Below, piece after piece: positions 1-8,641 of a stretch of DNA of 13,610 nt. Position numbers and translations under genes: made by a program. Source of the stretch: Ectocarpus siliculosus (lineage: Eukaryota; Sar; Phaeophyceae; Ectocarpales; Ectocarpaceae); assembly GCA_000310025.1 (NCBI GenBank), contig FN648299.1, positions 271,218 through 284,827 on the forward strand. The letters run 5' to 3'. Numbering within the stretch: the first letter of the stretch is position 1; every line of letters begins with the position of its first letter. The notes beneath the pieces are model-generated. The model made no database searches, had not been told where the DNA came from, and worked only from the letters and a program-made list of their open reading frames with translations.

Positions 1-890
1 AAGTTGGCTGCTGCGTTGTTGCCTTGCCATGGACTCTTTACTGTGGTTTCATTGCTCGCGTTCCGTGAAAGGTGATAACAAGTTCCCATCCCATCCAAGC
101 CCCGACTATCCGACGTGTGCATTCCGTTCTCGGGTGGCGGAATTCCCTCTATTGGCTGCACCCGTCGTTTTTCTCTCCATGAATCTATCGATCCCCAAAG
201 TAGCTTTAAGGGCTTTAGATTCGACCTCCATTCTGCAACGTGTGTAGTGTATCGAGGTTTTGTCGTCCTTCCACAGCTGCGCGCGGCGGCATGAACGCAG
301 CTTGAGTGCGGCGAAGCAAGAATACCCCACCGTAGCGACTGTTGCAACCGGTCGTGTGTTCGTTGACCTTGACTTGGCCTGCGGGCCAGCCGCTTTCTCG
401 CTGAGTTGTGTGGGTGCGTGTTTCTTTGTCGCTGTCTTTCCTAGACGAATTCTCGCTCGCGCTTCTTTCTGCTCGCTACCTTCGCCCTCCCCTTCCTTGG
501 GCCTTCCGCAAGGCAAAGAGATTAGCACAGCTTTTTTAGCGTTTTTCTTGGACTTTCGTCTTCGACCAAGGATCGCGCAAATTTAGCAGGCACTTCCATG
601 AACCACACGCGATGCCTGTTCTGAAATCAGTGCAAACAGTAACTTCCACGCGCACCACAAGCAAGTGTGTTCCCTGGGTACAGAGAGAATATGCGAACCC
701 AGAGAACGGGCTGGTATGCGAACACTAAATCGACATGAACCTTGAAGTGTACAACAAGTTGCTGCGCCAACTTCCACCATACAGCAGGGTGCTCTCGAGG
801 ATGACTGAAACATGCAGGCTCCCGCATGCTCACTACAACGTACTGCCAACCAGGTAATAATGTACGAATAATTTCTCGTCCTCCAGTTTC
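1..890. other. Gene-free flank, probable 3' UTR and downstream region of gene 1
   Basis: No open frame in this stretch combines a plausible start, splice sites and protein-like composition. The frames present are low-complexity or rich in Cys, Ser and Arg, as expected of translated non-coding DNA. It lies directly downstream of the minus-strand stop of gene 1 at 891-893, so the part next to 890 is probably its 3' untranslated region. Brown algae are known for long 3' UTRs. Where transcription ends cannot be seen. A neighbouring gene entering from the left is possible but not supported. Confidence 0.45.
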
Positions 891-3800
891 TCAGGCTGGG
901 CTCAGCTGGGTCGAGGGGTTGCCTTGTCCAAGCTGTCCCATCGAAGGCGAAGCTAGCAGCGAAAATAACTGTTGTTCGAGGCGGGGCAAAACGAAAGACG
1001 GCAGGCAAAGGCGGGGGCGTGGTAAGGCAGGGTTAAGGAAGTGAGAGAGACTAAGCTCCCTGGTGGTCGTCAATCCAAATACGGATTTCAATATGTGGGG
1101 GAAGTTTTTTCTGTGGCAAGACGACCGGAACGGGGCTCCCGACCATTCACCGAGGCGCGAAGGACGTGGGAGCATGCTGTTGGGGATGTCCTGAGGATAC
1201 TGTGCGACGGGCCGATCAAGCAAAGAGGTTCCGCTGTCGGAATTTACATACGTAACAATACCTGGGCTTTGAGGCGCCGAGCATCTTGCCCCCCCAAGCG
1301 TGATACCACAGCTTCAAGCCGTCGGTTGTCTTCCTCTAGGCGGCAAAGCTTGTCGGTGAGGCGCCTCGAGTCGTCACTCGCGCGCTCGAGCTCGTTTCTC
1401 ATGGATTCAACCTGCAAGATGGCATCGTTGGAAACCTTAAGGCATTCCGCTCAATCTGCAGTCTTTTTCACTCGGTCTTCACGCAATCGATTCGATTATT
1501 GGCATTTATCCATACACTACAGTAGTGAGCTCGGGGCTTTCGCCCAACGAAAACACTTTTCACCCTCTAGAAGGAAAGAGCCGTTACTTTTTCCAGCTCC
1601 AGCAGGGTCAGGATCGGGGCGAAGGTCAACTCAAGCCGGTTTGTTTTTCATTGGCCGTCGAGAAAATGTGGGGATTCTCAAAGCAAGTAGTCTACTTCGG
1701 TCTCCTTTGAGGTCGACGCATCTTGAATGTTGCCGACACTTGCTTCCCGAGAGAAGTTAAAACTGGCGCCTCTCGTCGCCAGCACAACAATCATAATAAA
1801 GGCCAGATGACAACATACTGCATGTACGCAAGACTATGGCTTCAGCGATTGGTTTCGATCGCACCAGATGGCCTACACGGCGCGAGCACCGAAAAACCAC
1901 CCGCCTATCTACCTCCTCGAAGTACGGCTCCTTCCATGTGTCGTGCGCACTCTTCCCTTCGTAATAACTTTCAGCGTCGGACCACTTGTGACACCGCGAG
2001 CAAGAGGACAGGGACATAATGTTCGAAGCGGGAAAAAGACCATAAACCCACAGTTCTCAGACAAGTTTCGTTTGAAGCGAAAAGGAGGAAAACACCGAAT
2101 CGAAAGGACACCTGGGGGGGTCCCGATTTCCCTTTTACCTCCCCCATTTTGTGCAAGGCCAGCTCCTGCTGCATTCTGCCTACATCAGGGTTGTCCCAAA
2201 CCTCTGACAATTGCACGACCCCACCGACAATGATGTGATGAAGCCGGCAGTCGAAAAACCGGCAGTCTTCGAACAAACGACAACAATCTCACCTCTTTTT
2301 GTAGTGAGTGCTTCATGACTGTCAGTTCCTGAGTCATTGCCGCCATCGCCATTGCTGCCATCGCGTCGTCTCCCACCGCGAACCCACCACCGGTGTCTTT
2401 TAACTGCGGGTGCTGCTGCCTCGGCTTGGAGAAGAACCCCTGTCTCTCCGTGCTCACCTGCTGCACCTAGAGGTGCTCGCGCATCACCGGGTGTGTTGGT
2501 CAAGATACTGGTGAAAATCAGGTTGCTACAACACGCTTCACTGAGAGAGAAAATCCGTTTCGCACCGCGATATTTGAGATTAAATTTCGTCGGGATGGAA
2601 TTTCCCGAAAGGTATATTTGGACAACGTTGAACTGGAGGGCACTCTTGGTTTTGATTCGAAGGAGTAACGGGGTGCCAGTGAAATCGTTTCCAAAGCTGT
2701 TCATAGAGTTGGGCAAGCGGTCTCCAAGCAATACCCTTGCAGTCGAGTCGACCTTAAGAGGTTCTGGCGATGCCTGCTCGAAAAACACGACAAGAATTCG
2801 CACCCCTACCCTGAATGGGGGTATTACGCTGAAGAACACGGAGGGCATGTGCTTTTTAAGCTTTTCCGCGACACGAAAATCAAACCTCAACGTGTTTTTT
2901 TTTTCAGTTGTTTGGCGAAGGCACATACGCCACCACAAGTTTGTACGGCGACAGCCGTGCAAGCCTCCTCGACATGACCGTAGCAAAACACCGCAAGTCC
3001 CCTCACCGTCAAAGGAGGCGCGAACGGCGCGACTCCCCCGGAGCTGTCCCCCATAGGACCGCCCGCCCTGGTATCTACATCACCACCGTGTCCGCTTCCG
3101 CCCGCATCAACGCCACCACTGCCGCCATTCCCTCCGAGAAACATTTGGAAGGCCGAACCAGGGGTTTCCGGTCCGCGTTCACGGCGTTTTCCTTCGCCGC
3201 CAACACTACCACCAAAAACACCGCCACCACCGCCGAAGCCGACCTGACAAAATCAATCATGATCGATACATCGTGGTTGATACTGCTGTCATGTCGTGAG
3301 GATGACGTTACGCGAACGTCGGCAAACTTAGCGCTTGGAAGGCAAGCGGTGAGTCGCTACCCGAGCGAGATTTAAAAAAACACAATCGTTGAATTTCCCA
3401 GCCAGCTGGCGGTCCACGTGCTCGGCACCGGGTATTTAAATATGACCAGGTGTGAAAAGAGGGAATCGTCCTCGACAGGCGTTGGGGAGATTGTACCCTT
3501 CTTTATGAAGGTGGTCTCCACACAGGCCATAGATCGAGTTTTCGAGGAAGACCATGTTGTTGCCAAGGGTACTTACTTGGACAACTTGCCCAAGATCCAT
3601 CGGGTACCAAGCACACACATGCGCAATTGTTGTAAGCCGGATCTTTGGCTAGTTACCTCCAGAGCGGAACCAACGTCGTGCCCGTCGTCTGAGCGCCGCC
3701 GGTCTGCCTTCCCGTATCCTTTCGCGACAGCCACCAGCGTAGTGCCTGAGGCGTTTTTCCAAAAAAACATGTGCATTGGGTTGAACCTCTGCCTCCAACG

Positions 3801-5678
3801 TGTTGGTACAAAGCAGTGCCAAGATGGGTTCTTGGTCTTCAAGGCGACCGTCAAAAGCTTCCGAAACAAAACGAGACATGTCGATCCAGCGTGTGGCAAG
3901 CGTTCATGCGGCGCGCCGTCACTGCTGTTCCATCTACTACACCCTTGTCCAAAAAGAAGCGGTGGCGGACATTAATCGGCCATGATGGAGATTACTGTAG
4001 ACTAGTGCGGTTGATTTTGTAGGCACACCGATAGCCACGCGCCAAAAAAACTCGAAGGGCGAGGGGTGTGCCTCGTGAACTAGGAAAATTGAACGCGGCC
4101 CGGTCAGCCAGCAACCGCTGCCTTTACAGAGCACACACTATCGCCCGCACCTACCTACTCCTTTCAGCAGCAGTATCACGGCCGGCATGGACACCGTGAG
4201 GAACACGGCCATCGCCGGCGGGAGCACGGACGGGAGTGCTCTCCTGATGGCGCGATTGAAGCTGTCGGGCAAGGTGGATAGCGGCAGGGAATCTCCGAAC
4301 AGCTTGGTGTGCTCGTTCTGTTGGTCGAACCATGCGCGCGCCGCGGGGTTAGAAAGTGTGCTCATTGGGAGCTCCGGAGTATGTGGCACTAGCGACATGG
4401 AAAATATGTGCTATCGTATCCTTTCTCGAGAAGCGAAGAAACGGGTGTGACACGGGTTGAAAGGGTCAGTTCGGGAAGTTCCTGGCAGACCCACACACGG
4501 GAGGGGGGGGGGCGAAGGGGGCGGGGCTGGTTGAGGTTCGGACTAGTTCAAGATGTACCGAGGGCGAAGAGGAAGCGCACGCGTTTGTTCATGTAGGTGA
4601 TGGGCTCCGACTATTCTTGTGGCTTCCCCGAGCTATCGGCTTCCCTTACATGGGCAGCCACAGACAACACTCCCCTGAAAATGTCTGTCGTAAAGCCTCG
4701 ACGGTTGACCTTTCTTTGCACTGCTTCGATTCAACATTCACAGAATCATGAAAGATATACAAGAACAGACCGCCACAAGTCGTGACACAAATGAGCTACT
4801 GGCGAAAATTTTGCAGCCGCGGCAATCTGCAATTGGTGCCACTATGGGGTGTAAGGTGACAAGTTTGCAGCCGGTGCAAACTGCAACTCGGTTTGTGACA
4901 AACGAAAAAAGGACATGGGACTCACTTCCAGCTCCTCAAGTTGGTCCGAACGAGCAGCCTTAGCAGCCGCCCCAGTTCCGTCCTCGACTTGCCCCCCGGA
5001 CCGGACGGCATTGACGGTTGTCGACCTTCCGGCGGAGGGAACCCCTCTCTGAAGAGACGTGTGAGGATGGTCATCGCCTACGACAGATCCCGAGTCTTCC
5101 GTCTTTTCGGGGGGTGGTTCTTTATGGACGTCTGGTTTCGCCGTACGGAGGGGCCCGGGAGCACCGGGGGCACTGCAAGTTACGGCCGATGTCCGGCAGG
5201 CATGATTGGGGCAGGTGTTTGCTGATGCTACTGCTGCTGCTGCTGCTTCTTCGTGGTTGCCACAACTGCAGTGGGTGGCTGTTAATGGTTGACCATGATG
5301 TTGTGCTTGTCTGTAACAAGAACTGTTTCATGCCGTTTGCTACGCGTGAAATGTCACCCCCCTAGGGGTCGACAATCCCCCCCCGGGTGTTTGCCATCGG
5401 GGTTGGGTTTTCGTCGCTTGGCAACGACGTTGTAAAACAAGCCGCCCCCCCCGGTGTTTGCCATCGGGGTTGGGTTTTCATCGCTTGGCAGCGATGTTGT
5501 AAAACAAGCCGATCACCGCGTGAGCTCGGCAACCAGGTTACCGCTTATTTTGTGCATTTTTTTTTTTGCGGTAACCATGAATGGTGGTCGAGTAGATTAT
5601 GTTGTGCGGGGTCGAGAACCCTCACTCCGCACAAAGGGGATGATCGCTCCACGTTGTGTTATAATAGTCAAGCACCAT
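891..5678 (-). CDS. Gene 1: unknown protein with hydrophobic segment, Gly-rich linker and C-terminal coiled coil (nine exons)
   Basis: I do not recognise the family. Proposed minus-strand exons are 5678-5626, 5310-4926, 4410-4159, 3243-3007, 2460-2293, 2201-2139, 1984-1913, 1411-1262 and 968-891 (stop TGA). The first intron is phase 2 and all others phase 0, with GTGAG, GTAGG, GTAAAA or GTATT donors; this consistency over eight junctions is the main evidence. The 485-residue product has a start MVLDYYNTTWSDHP, Cys residues near 32, 34, 51, 56 and 63, and a poly-Ala run (40-44) encoded by a GCA repeat. Residues 65-146 are charged and probably disordered. A hydrophobic stretch (about 206-228) could be a membrane span. 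It is followed by a Gly-rich segment (231-309), Trp/Glu-rich short exons (366-410) and a heptad-like coiled coil (411-460). The tail is LFSLLASPSMGQLGQG and onward. The last seven exons are the firmest. Translation could instead start at ATG 4398, inside exon 3, giving 335 residues. Exon 2 could start at 5265, with the phase unchanged. Exon 8 may start slightly upstream, since the same frame stays coiled-coil-like back to a TGA near 1455. Confidence 0.68.
3649..3879 (-). other. Protein-like open frame inside gene 1 intron 3
   Basis: A 76-codon minus-strand frame beginning MSRFVSEAFDGRLEDQE has a balanced, acidic, helix-like composition over its first 50 residues, unlike the usual noise in this window. 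It then turns Arg-rich. It lies in the 915-bp intron between exons 3 and 4 of gene 1, on the same strand. The flanking exons already join in phase without it. No acceptor lies between the preceding in-frame stop and the ATG, so it does not behave as a simple cassette exon. It may be an exon of a nested gene, a remnant of a mobile element, or chance. Confidence 0.25.
4810..4891. repeat. Imperfect direct repeat around TTTGCAGCCG
   Basis: Two similar blocks of about 27 bases begin at 4810 and 4864. Both start TTTGCAGCCG and continue with a GGCAA- or GTGCAAA-like stretch, then CTGCAA. The second block contains the small hairpin TTTGCA-gccgg-TGCAAA. They lie in intron 2 of gene 1. No function is evident. 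Confidence 0.5.
5231..5245. repeat. (CTG)5 microsatellite, in the coding part of gene 1 exon 2
   Basis: Five CTG triplets on the plus strand read as GCA on the minus strand in the exon 2 frame and give a run of alanines near residues 40-44. The triplet period keeps the frame when copy number changes. Confidence 0.8.
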
Positions 5679-5979
5679 AGAGGCAGTTACACAGTGCTTA
5701 CAATTGTCTCTAGAAGTGAAAGCACCAGAAAATAAATTAAGTCATACGCAGCTGTCATCCGTACGCAAGGAAGTAAGCACAAGATGCCGAACACACTTAG
5801 CAGGATGCACCGCACCCTTCATGCGACTCGCCGAATACCTCACGGCGCTTCGCGCTTGGTGATGTGAGAGCCTGGTCCGGTGCGAACCCGGCGTGCTCCG
5901 TCCCGGCTTTGTAGGGATGCGAGGTCAACGGTCTAACGACTACAGCATGCACGACTATGAATACTAGGGGTCGACAATC
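5362..5979. repeat. Exact 16-bp direct repeat (two copies about 600 bp apart)
   Basis: The word CTAGGGGTCGACAATC occurs at 5362-5377 and again at 5964-5979. The sequence between holds the 67-bp tandem repeat and proposed exon 1 of gene 1. Sixteen bases is long for a target-site duplication, so these could be fragments of a dispersed repeat. Confidence 0.6.
5386..5511. repeat. 67-bp tandem duplication in gene 1 intron 1
   Basis: Two copies start at 5386 and 5453 with GGTGTTTGCCATCGGGGTTG and end in GTTGTAAAACAAGCCG. They differ at only a few places (TCGTCGC/TCATCGC, CAACGAC/CAGCGAT) plus the C-tract at the junction. The paired changes TCG..CGA to ATCG..CGAT keep a small inverted repeat (TCGCTTGGCARCGA). 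The repeat lies in the proposed first intron of gene 1. Confidence 0.85.
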
Positions 5980-6331
5980 GAAGCTCGGGATCTCGATCTC
6001 GATAACGGACGGATTAGACAAAGCGCAAGATGGCTTCTGTAATGCTCTGTTTGACCATTCTGCGCCGTCCATTCGACTTGCACACCTTTTCCTCCTGCGG
6101 CAAAATCAAGGTTCAAAACTCGATCCAGAATGATGTGGTTGTACACGATATGCGGTGCATGTATCTCTCAAAACATTGTACTTCAATGCTTGGGGCACGC
6201 GGAGCACATAAGTACACGTGCGAATCGCGTGGGCTTTACTACAAACCGCCTGGCCCTATTTTTTCTGCGGCTTACGACTCGAACTTCCCAACCTCCTGCA
6301 CTCTAGATAATAAAATGCAGAATGTTGGGTG
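5679..6331. other. Intergenic gap between gene 2 and gene 1
   Basis: This is upstream of proposed exon 1 of gene 1 and downstream of the simplest end of gene 2, both on the minus strand. It may hold the 3' UTR of gene 2 and the promoter of gene 1. A possible extra gene 2 exon starts at 6094 behind a good TTTTGCCGCAG acceptor. It reads EEKVCKSNGRRRMVKQ and stops at 6014 in one frame, or stays open to 5797 in another. No TATA box or polyadenylation signal stands out. Confidence 0.4.
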
Positions 6332-8114
6332 TTATGAATGACTGTACCTTTCCCTTCCGGGCCCTCGCGAGGCCGCGATCGCTCCCGCCCTGTGCGCGAT
6401 GTCGCGCACCGCCGACATCGAATCTCCCGCCATCTTCGCCAGAGGCCCCGTTCTCCGTGTCGACGCCTGCGAGTTTCGTTGAGGATCGGGGTGTCTACGC
6501 TTGCGATGGGTGACGCGCAAACCAGCAGCAAGTCTCTCTCCACACTCATTCCGACGTGACGAAAAAAGAGGATGTTCTTTTTGGACGATTACTTGTTGGC
6601 GCACATGCTCTCTGCCTCGACGCATCAGGCGAATCGCGGGGCATTGGTGAACGTCAACCCGACTCACCTCGCCGACTGCCCCGACCTCGCTTTCGACACC
6701 AGCAACGCGAGTCACCGGCGGGCGTCTCGGCGGCAGACCCCCGAGGTTCAAGGCGCCGACACGATTAGCTCTTGCCTTCTCCGCTGTGGGCACTGGCACC
6801 GCGTTCTCAACGTTCAAGCGCACGGCGGTCGGTCCATGACTGAGCGAGGACGGGTCGAGCACACGGCCGTCCACGACTCCCAGGTCCGCGGCGGCCCTGA
6901 AAGTGCCGATCGGGTGGAGAGGGGAAGTTGCCAGAATCAGGGGCGCACCGATGACACCGTGCTAGTGGTGGACGGAAAATGGGCTGCATCGCAGGACTTT
7001 TTTTTCTGTGGATATGAAGCATGGTGCGCCTGAAAATGGTATTTGCTGGAGAGCATAAGCACCTCAAGGTGTCACCCGCGGCTATAGATAAAAACTTGAG
7101 GGGTTCCTCTATCCCGAGAGCATCGTGAGCCCGATGACGCCACAGCTGTTCGTCCTCGGTGCTCCACAAGTTTCCTCAGATTTTGGCCTTCCGGTTCTTA
7201 CAAACCATTTGCCCTTGACTTATGAGTGAGTGGCTGTTCGCCCGGGGGTGACAGGGAAGCATGAGCGATCTACTGTAGACCTATACAGTAGTACCATCAT
7301 CGCATGGAATAGAAGTATACTGTAGTTTTCGTTACACATAACCTCTGGAAAAGGTAGTCAAGATTGCTGTCCTGGTGGATGTATTCGGTTCGACTTCGCT
7401 GTGGTTTCTCCAACAAAGCGACAGCAAGTGATGCAACATGCTCGGAGATTTCCCGTCTACAGTAGATGTACTGCAGAGCAACGATCTGCGAATCTGACCC
7501 TCGTGGAATACCCCACATTTCGAGTGTTTTGCTTACCCTAGTGGTGCCCCCACCGCCGTCATCAGGAGCACCGTCGAAAGAACCAGCCCGGCGATGTCCG
7601 TCTTTCCGTTTCCAAACTCTCTGAGCCACCCGAACCCTCCTCCTTGTTCTCCAAAAATATCCCTGCTGGCAGCAACATCGTCACCAATCCCTGCCGGTGC
7701 GCCCCCAAAGTGGTGCCGTTCCTGCTGACCTGGCGCGTCAAGGTTGTGTATATCAGCCCTGCCACCTGCACGGTCATCATCGTGAGCGGCGTAGTTGTTG
7801 CCATGCATGGCGTGGCATCGCGTCCTAGGCACTGGGGTGGCAGGAACAGCTTCAGGCAAAGGGACTGGTCTAATCCTCTTTGGGAGTGAAGTCATGTGGG
7901 ATCTTGACGGTCTTGGACTCAAGGGAGGAGGTGTGGCCGACGTCCGCAGGGTATCCGTACGATGACGGCTCCACACGATTTCCGAGACGGCAGCGCTCGG
8001 ATGGAGTGCCACGAACGCGTCTACGACCGTGATAGAAGTACACCGAAGGAGCACAAGCAGCTGGAGGGCGGCATTCAGGGATGCTACCGCACTGAACTTG
8101 AACGCAAGGGGCAT
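6332..8114 (-). CDS. Gene 2: probable plastid-targeted single-span membrane protein, function unknown
   Basis: Minus-strand exons are 8114-7537, 6896-6668 and 6466-6332, with introns of 640 bp (phase 2, donor GTAAGC, acceptor CACTTTCAG) and 201 bp (phase 0, donor GTGAGT, acceptor CTCGCAG). The joined frame gives 313 residues. Residues 1-33 form a signal peptide (hydrophobic core near 8-31) ending VVDA|FVALHP, a close match to the heterokont Ala|Phe plastid signal. Residues 34-100 are rich in Ser, Thr, Pro, Arg and poor in acid, as in a transit peptide. Residues 100-170 are His/Asp/Gly-rich. One hydrophobic segment spans about 172-190. The C-terminal part holds a helical stretch, LAKMAGDSMSAVRDIAHRAG. 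The start is the ATG directly before the signal peptide. The 3' end is uncertain. Exon 3 may be spliced at 6348 (AAAG|GTACAG) to an exon at 6094, ending at 5797 in this frame. If exon 3 instead begins at 6494, it is read in another frame ending at 6014. I know no family with this layout. Confidence 0.68.
6897..7536 (-). other. Gene 2 intron 1 with clustered CTACAGTAG-type palindromes
   Basis: No coding potential is seen here beyond chance frames. The intron carries four close copies of the palindrome-like word CTACTGTAG or TACAGTA: near 7270-7278, 7284-7290, 7318-7325 and 7457-7465. The same word recurs in other non-coding parts of the window. Confidence 0.55.
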
Positions 8115-8641
8115 GTTGGCATGCTCCTCGGTCCCCTCTAGTCCGGCGTGTTTTTGAGAGAACAGAGAGAGCCACGAGAGAACACTAATAGTGCAAATCC
8201 TGCCACGACGGCAACGAAGATACAGCAATATTTTGCGATCCCTTATGTAGCCGAGAGGCGCAAAAGGGCCGCCCTTCGTGCGTATGTAATGTTTCGTTTG
8301 AAGATCGTGGGCAATTTTGAACGTGGCAAGTCTTGCCGCACCTGTGCTGTCGATCGATTGCGAACTCTGTCGAAGATCTGCGGGACGGTTACGCCATATC
8401 GCACATTGCGGCGGAATCAACAAATAAACATGATTTCGCGTCACCCCGTTCATATCTCGGCAGCGCAAAGATTTGAATCCGCGTGTGCCCTCCATACCAG
8501 CAGTTGTCAGCAGCACACAGCAGCAAGCGGGAGCTCCCCTACCGTAACAGCGGGCTGTCAGGCGCAGCTGCAAGGCCATACGGCTGCGAATTTCGCGAGC
8601 TGCCAAATCTTTTGACCATTTTTTTAGAGTATTTGGAGCAC
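8115..8641. promoter_or_regulatory. Shared head-to-head promoter region of gene 2 and gene 3
   Basis: The two genes diverge here, with 527 bp between their proposed start codons, so both promoters must lie in this stretch if the starts are right. No clear TATA element or repeated operator was found. A pyrimidine-rich acceptor (TTTTTTTAG, ending 8627) lies just upstream of the gene 3 ATG, so gene 3 may have a spliced 5' leader or a short extra 5' exon. Confidence 0.5.

Noticed and set aside
1041-1760. Long plus-strand open frame of 239 codons
   Set aside because: It is antisense to gene 1 exons 7-8 and the intron between them. The minus strand there has a coiled-coil frame with proper splice sites, and this frame is Arg/Ser-rich without recognisable order.
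2180-2986. Minus-strand 268-codon frame
   Set aside because: It runs through proposed introns of gene 1 in a different frame from the spliced product; the spliced reading is better supported by donor and acceptor sites and phase.
2337-3056. Plus-strand open frame of 239 codons
   Set aside because: It overlaps gene 1 exon 5 and part of exon 4 in antisense and has the composition of a shadow frame; no motif or splice support.
5865-5940. tRNA-like stretch (minus strand, GGGTTCGCACC)
   Set aside because: It has a B-box-like word but no consistent T-arm, acceptor stem or anticodon arm could be folded.
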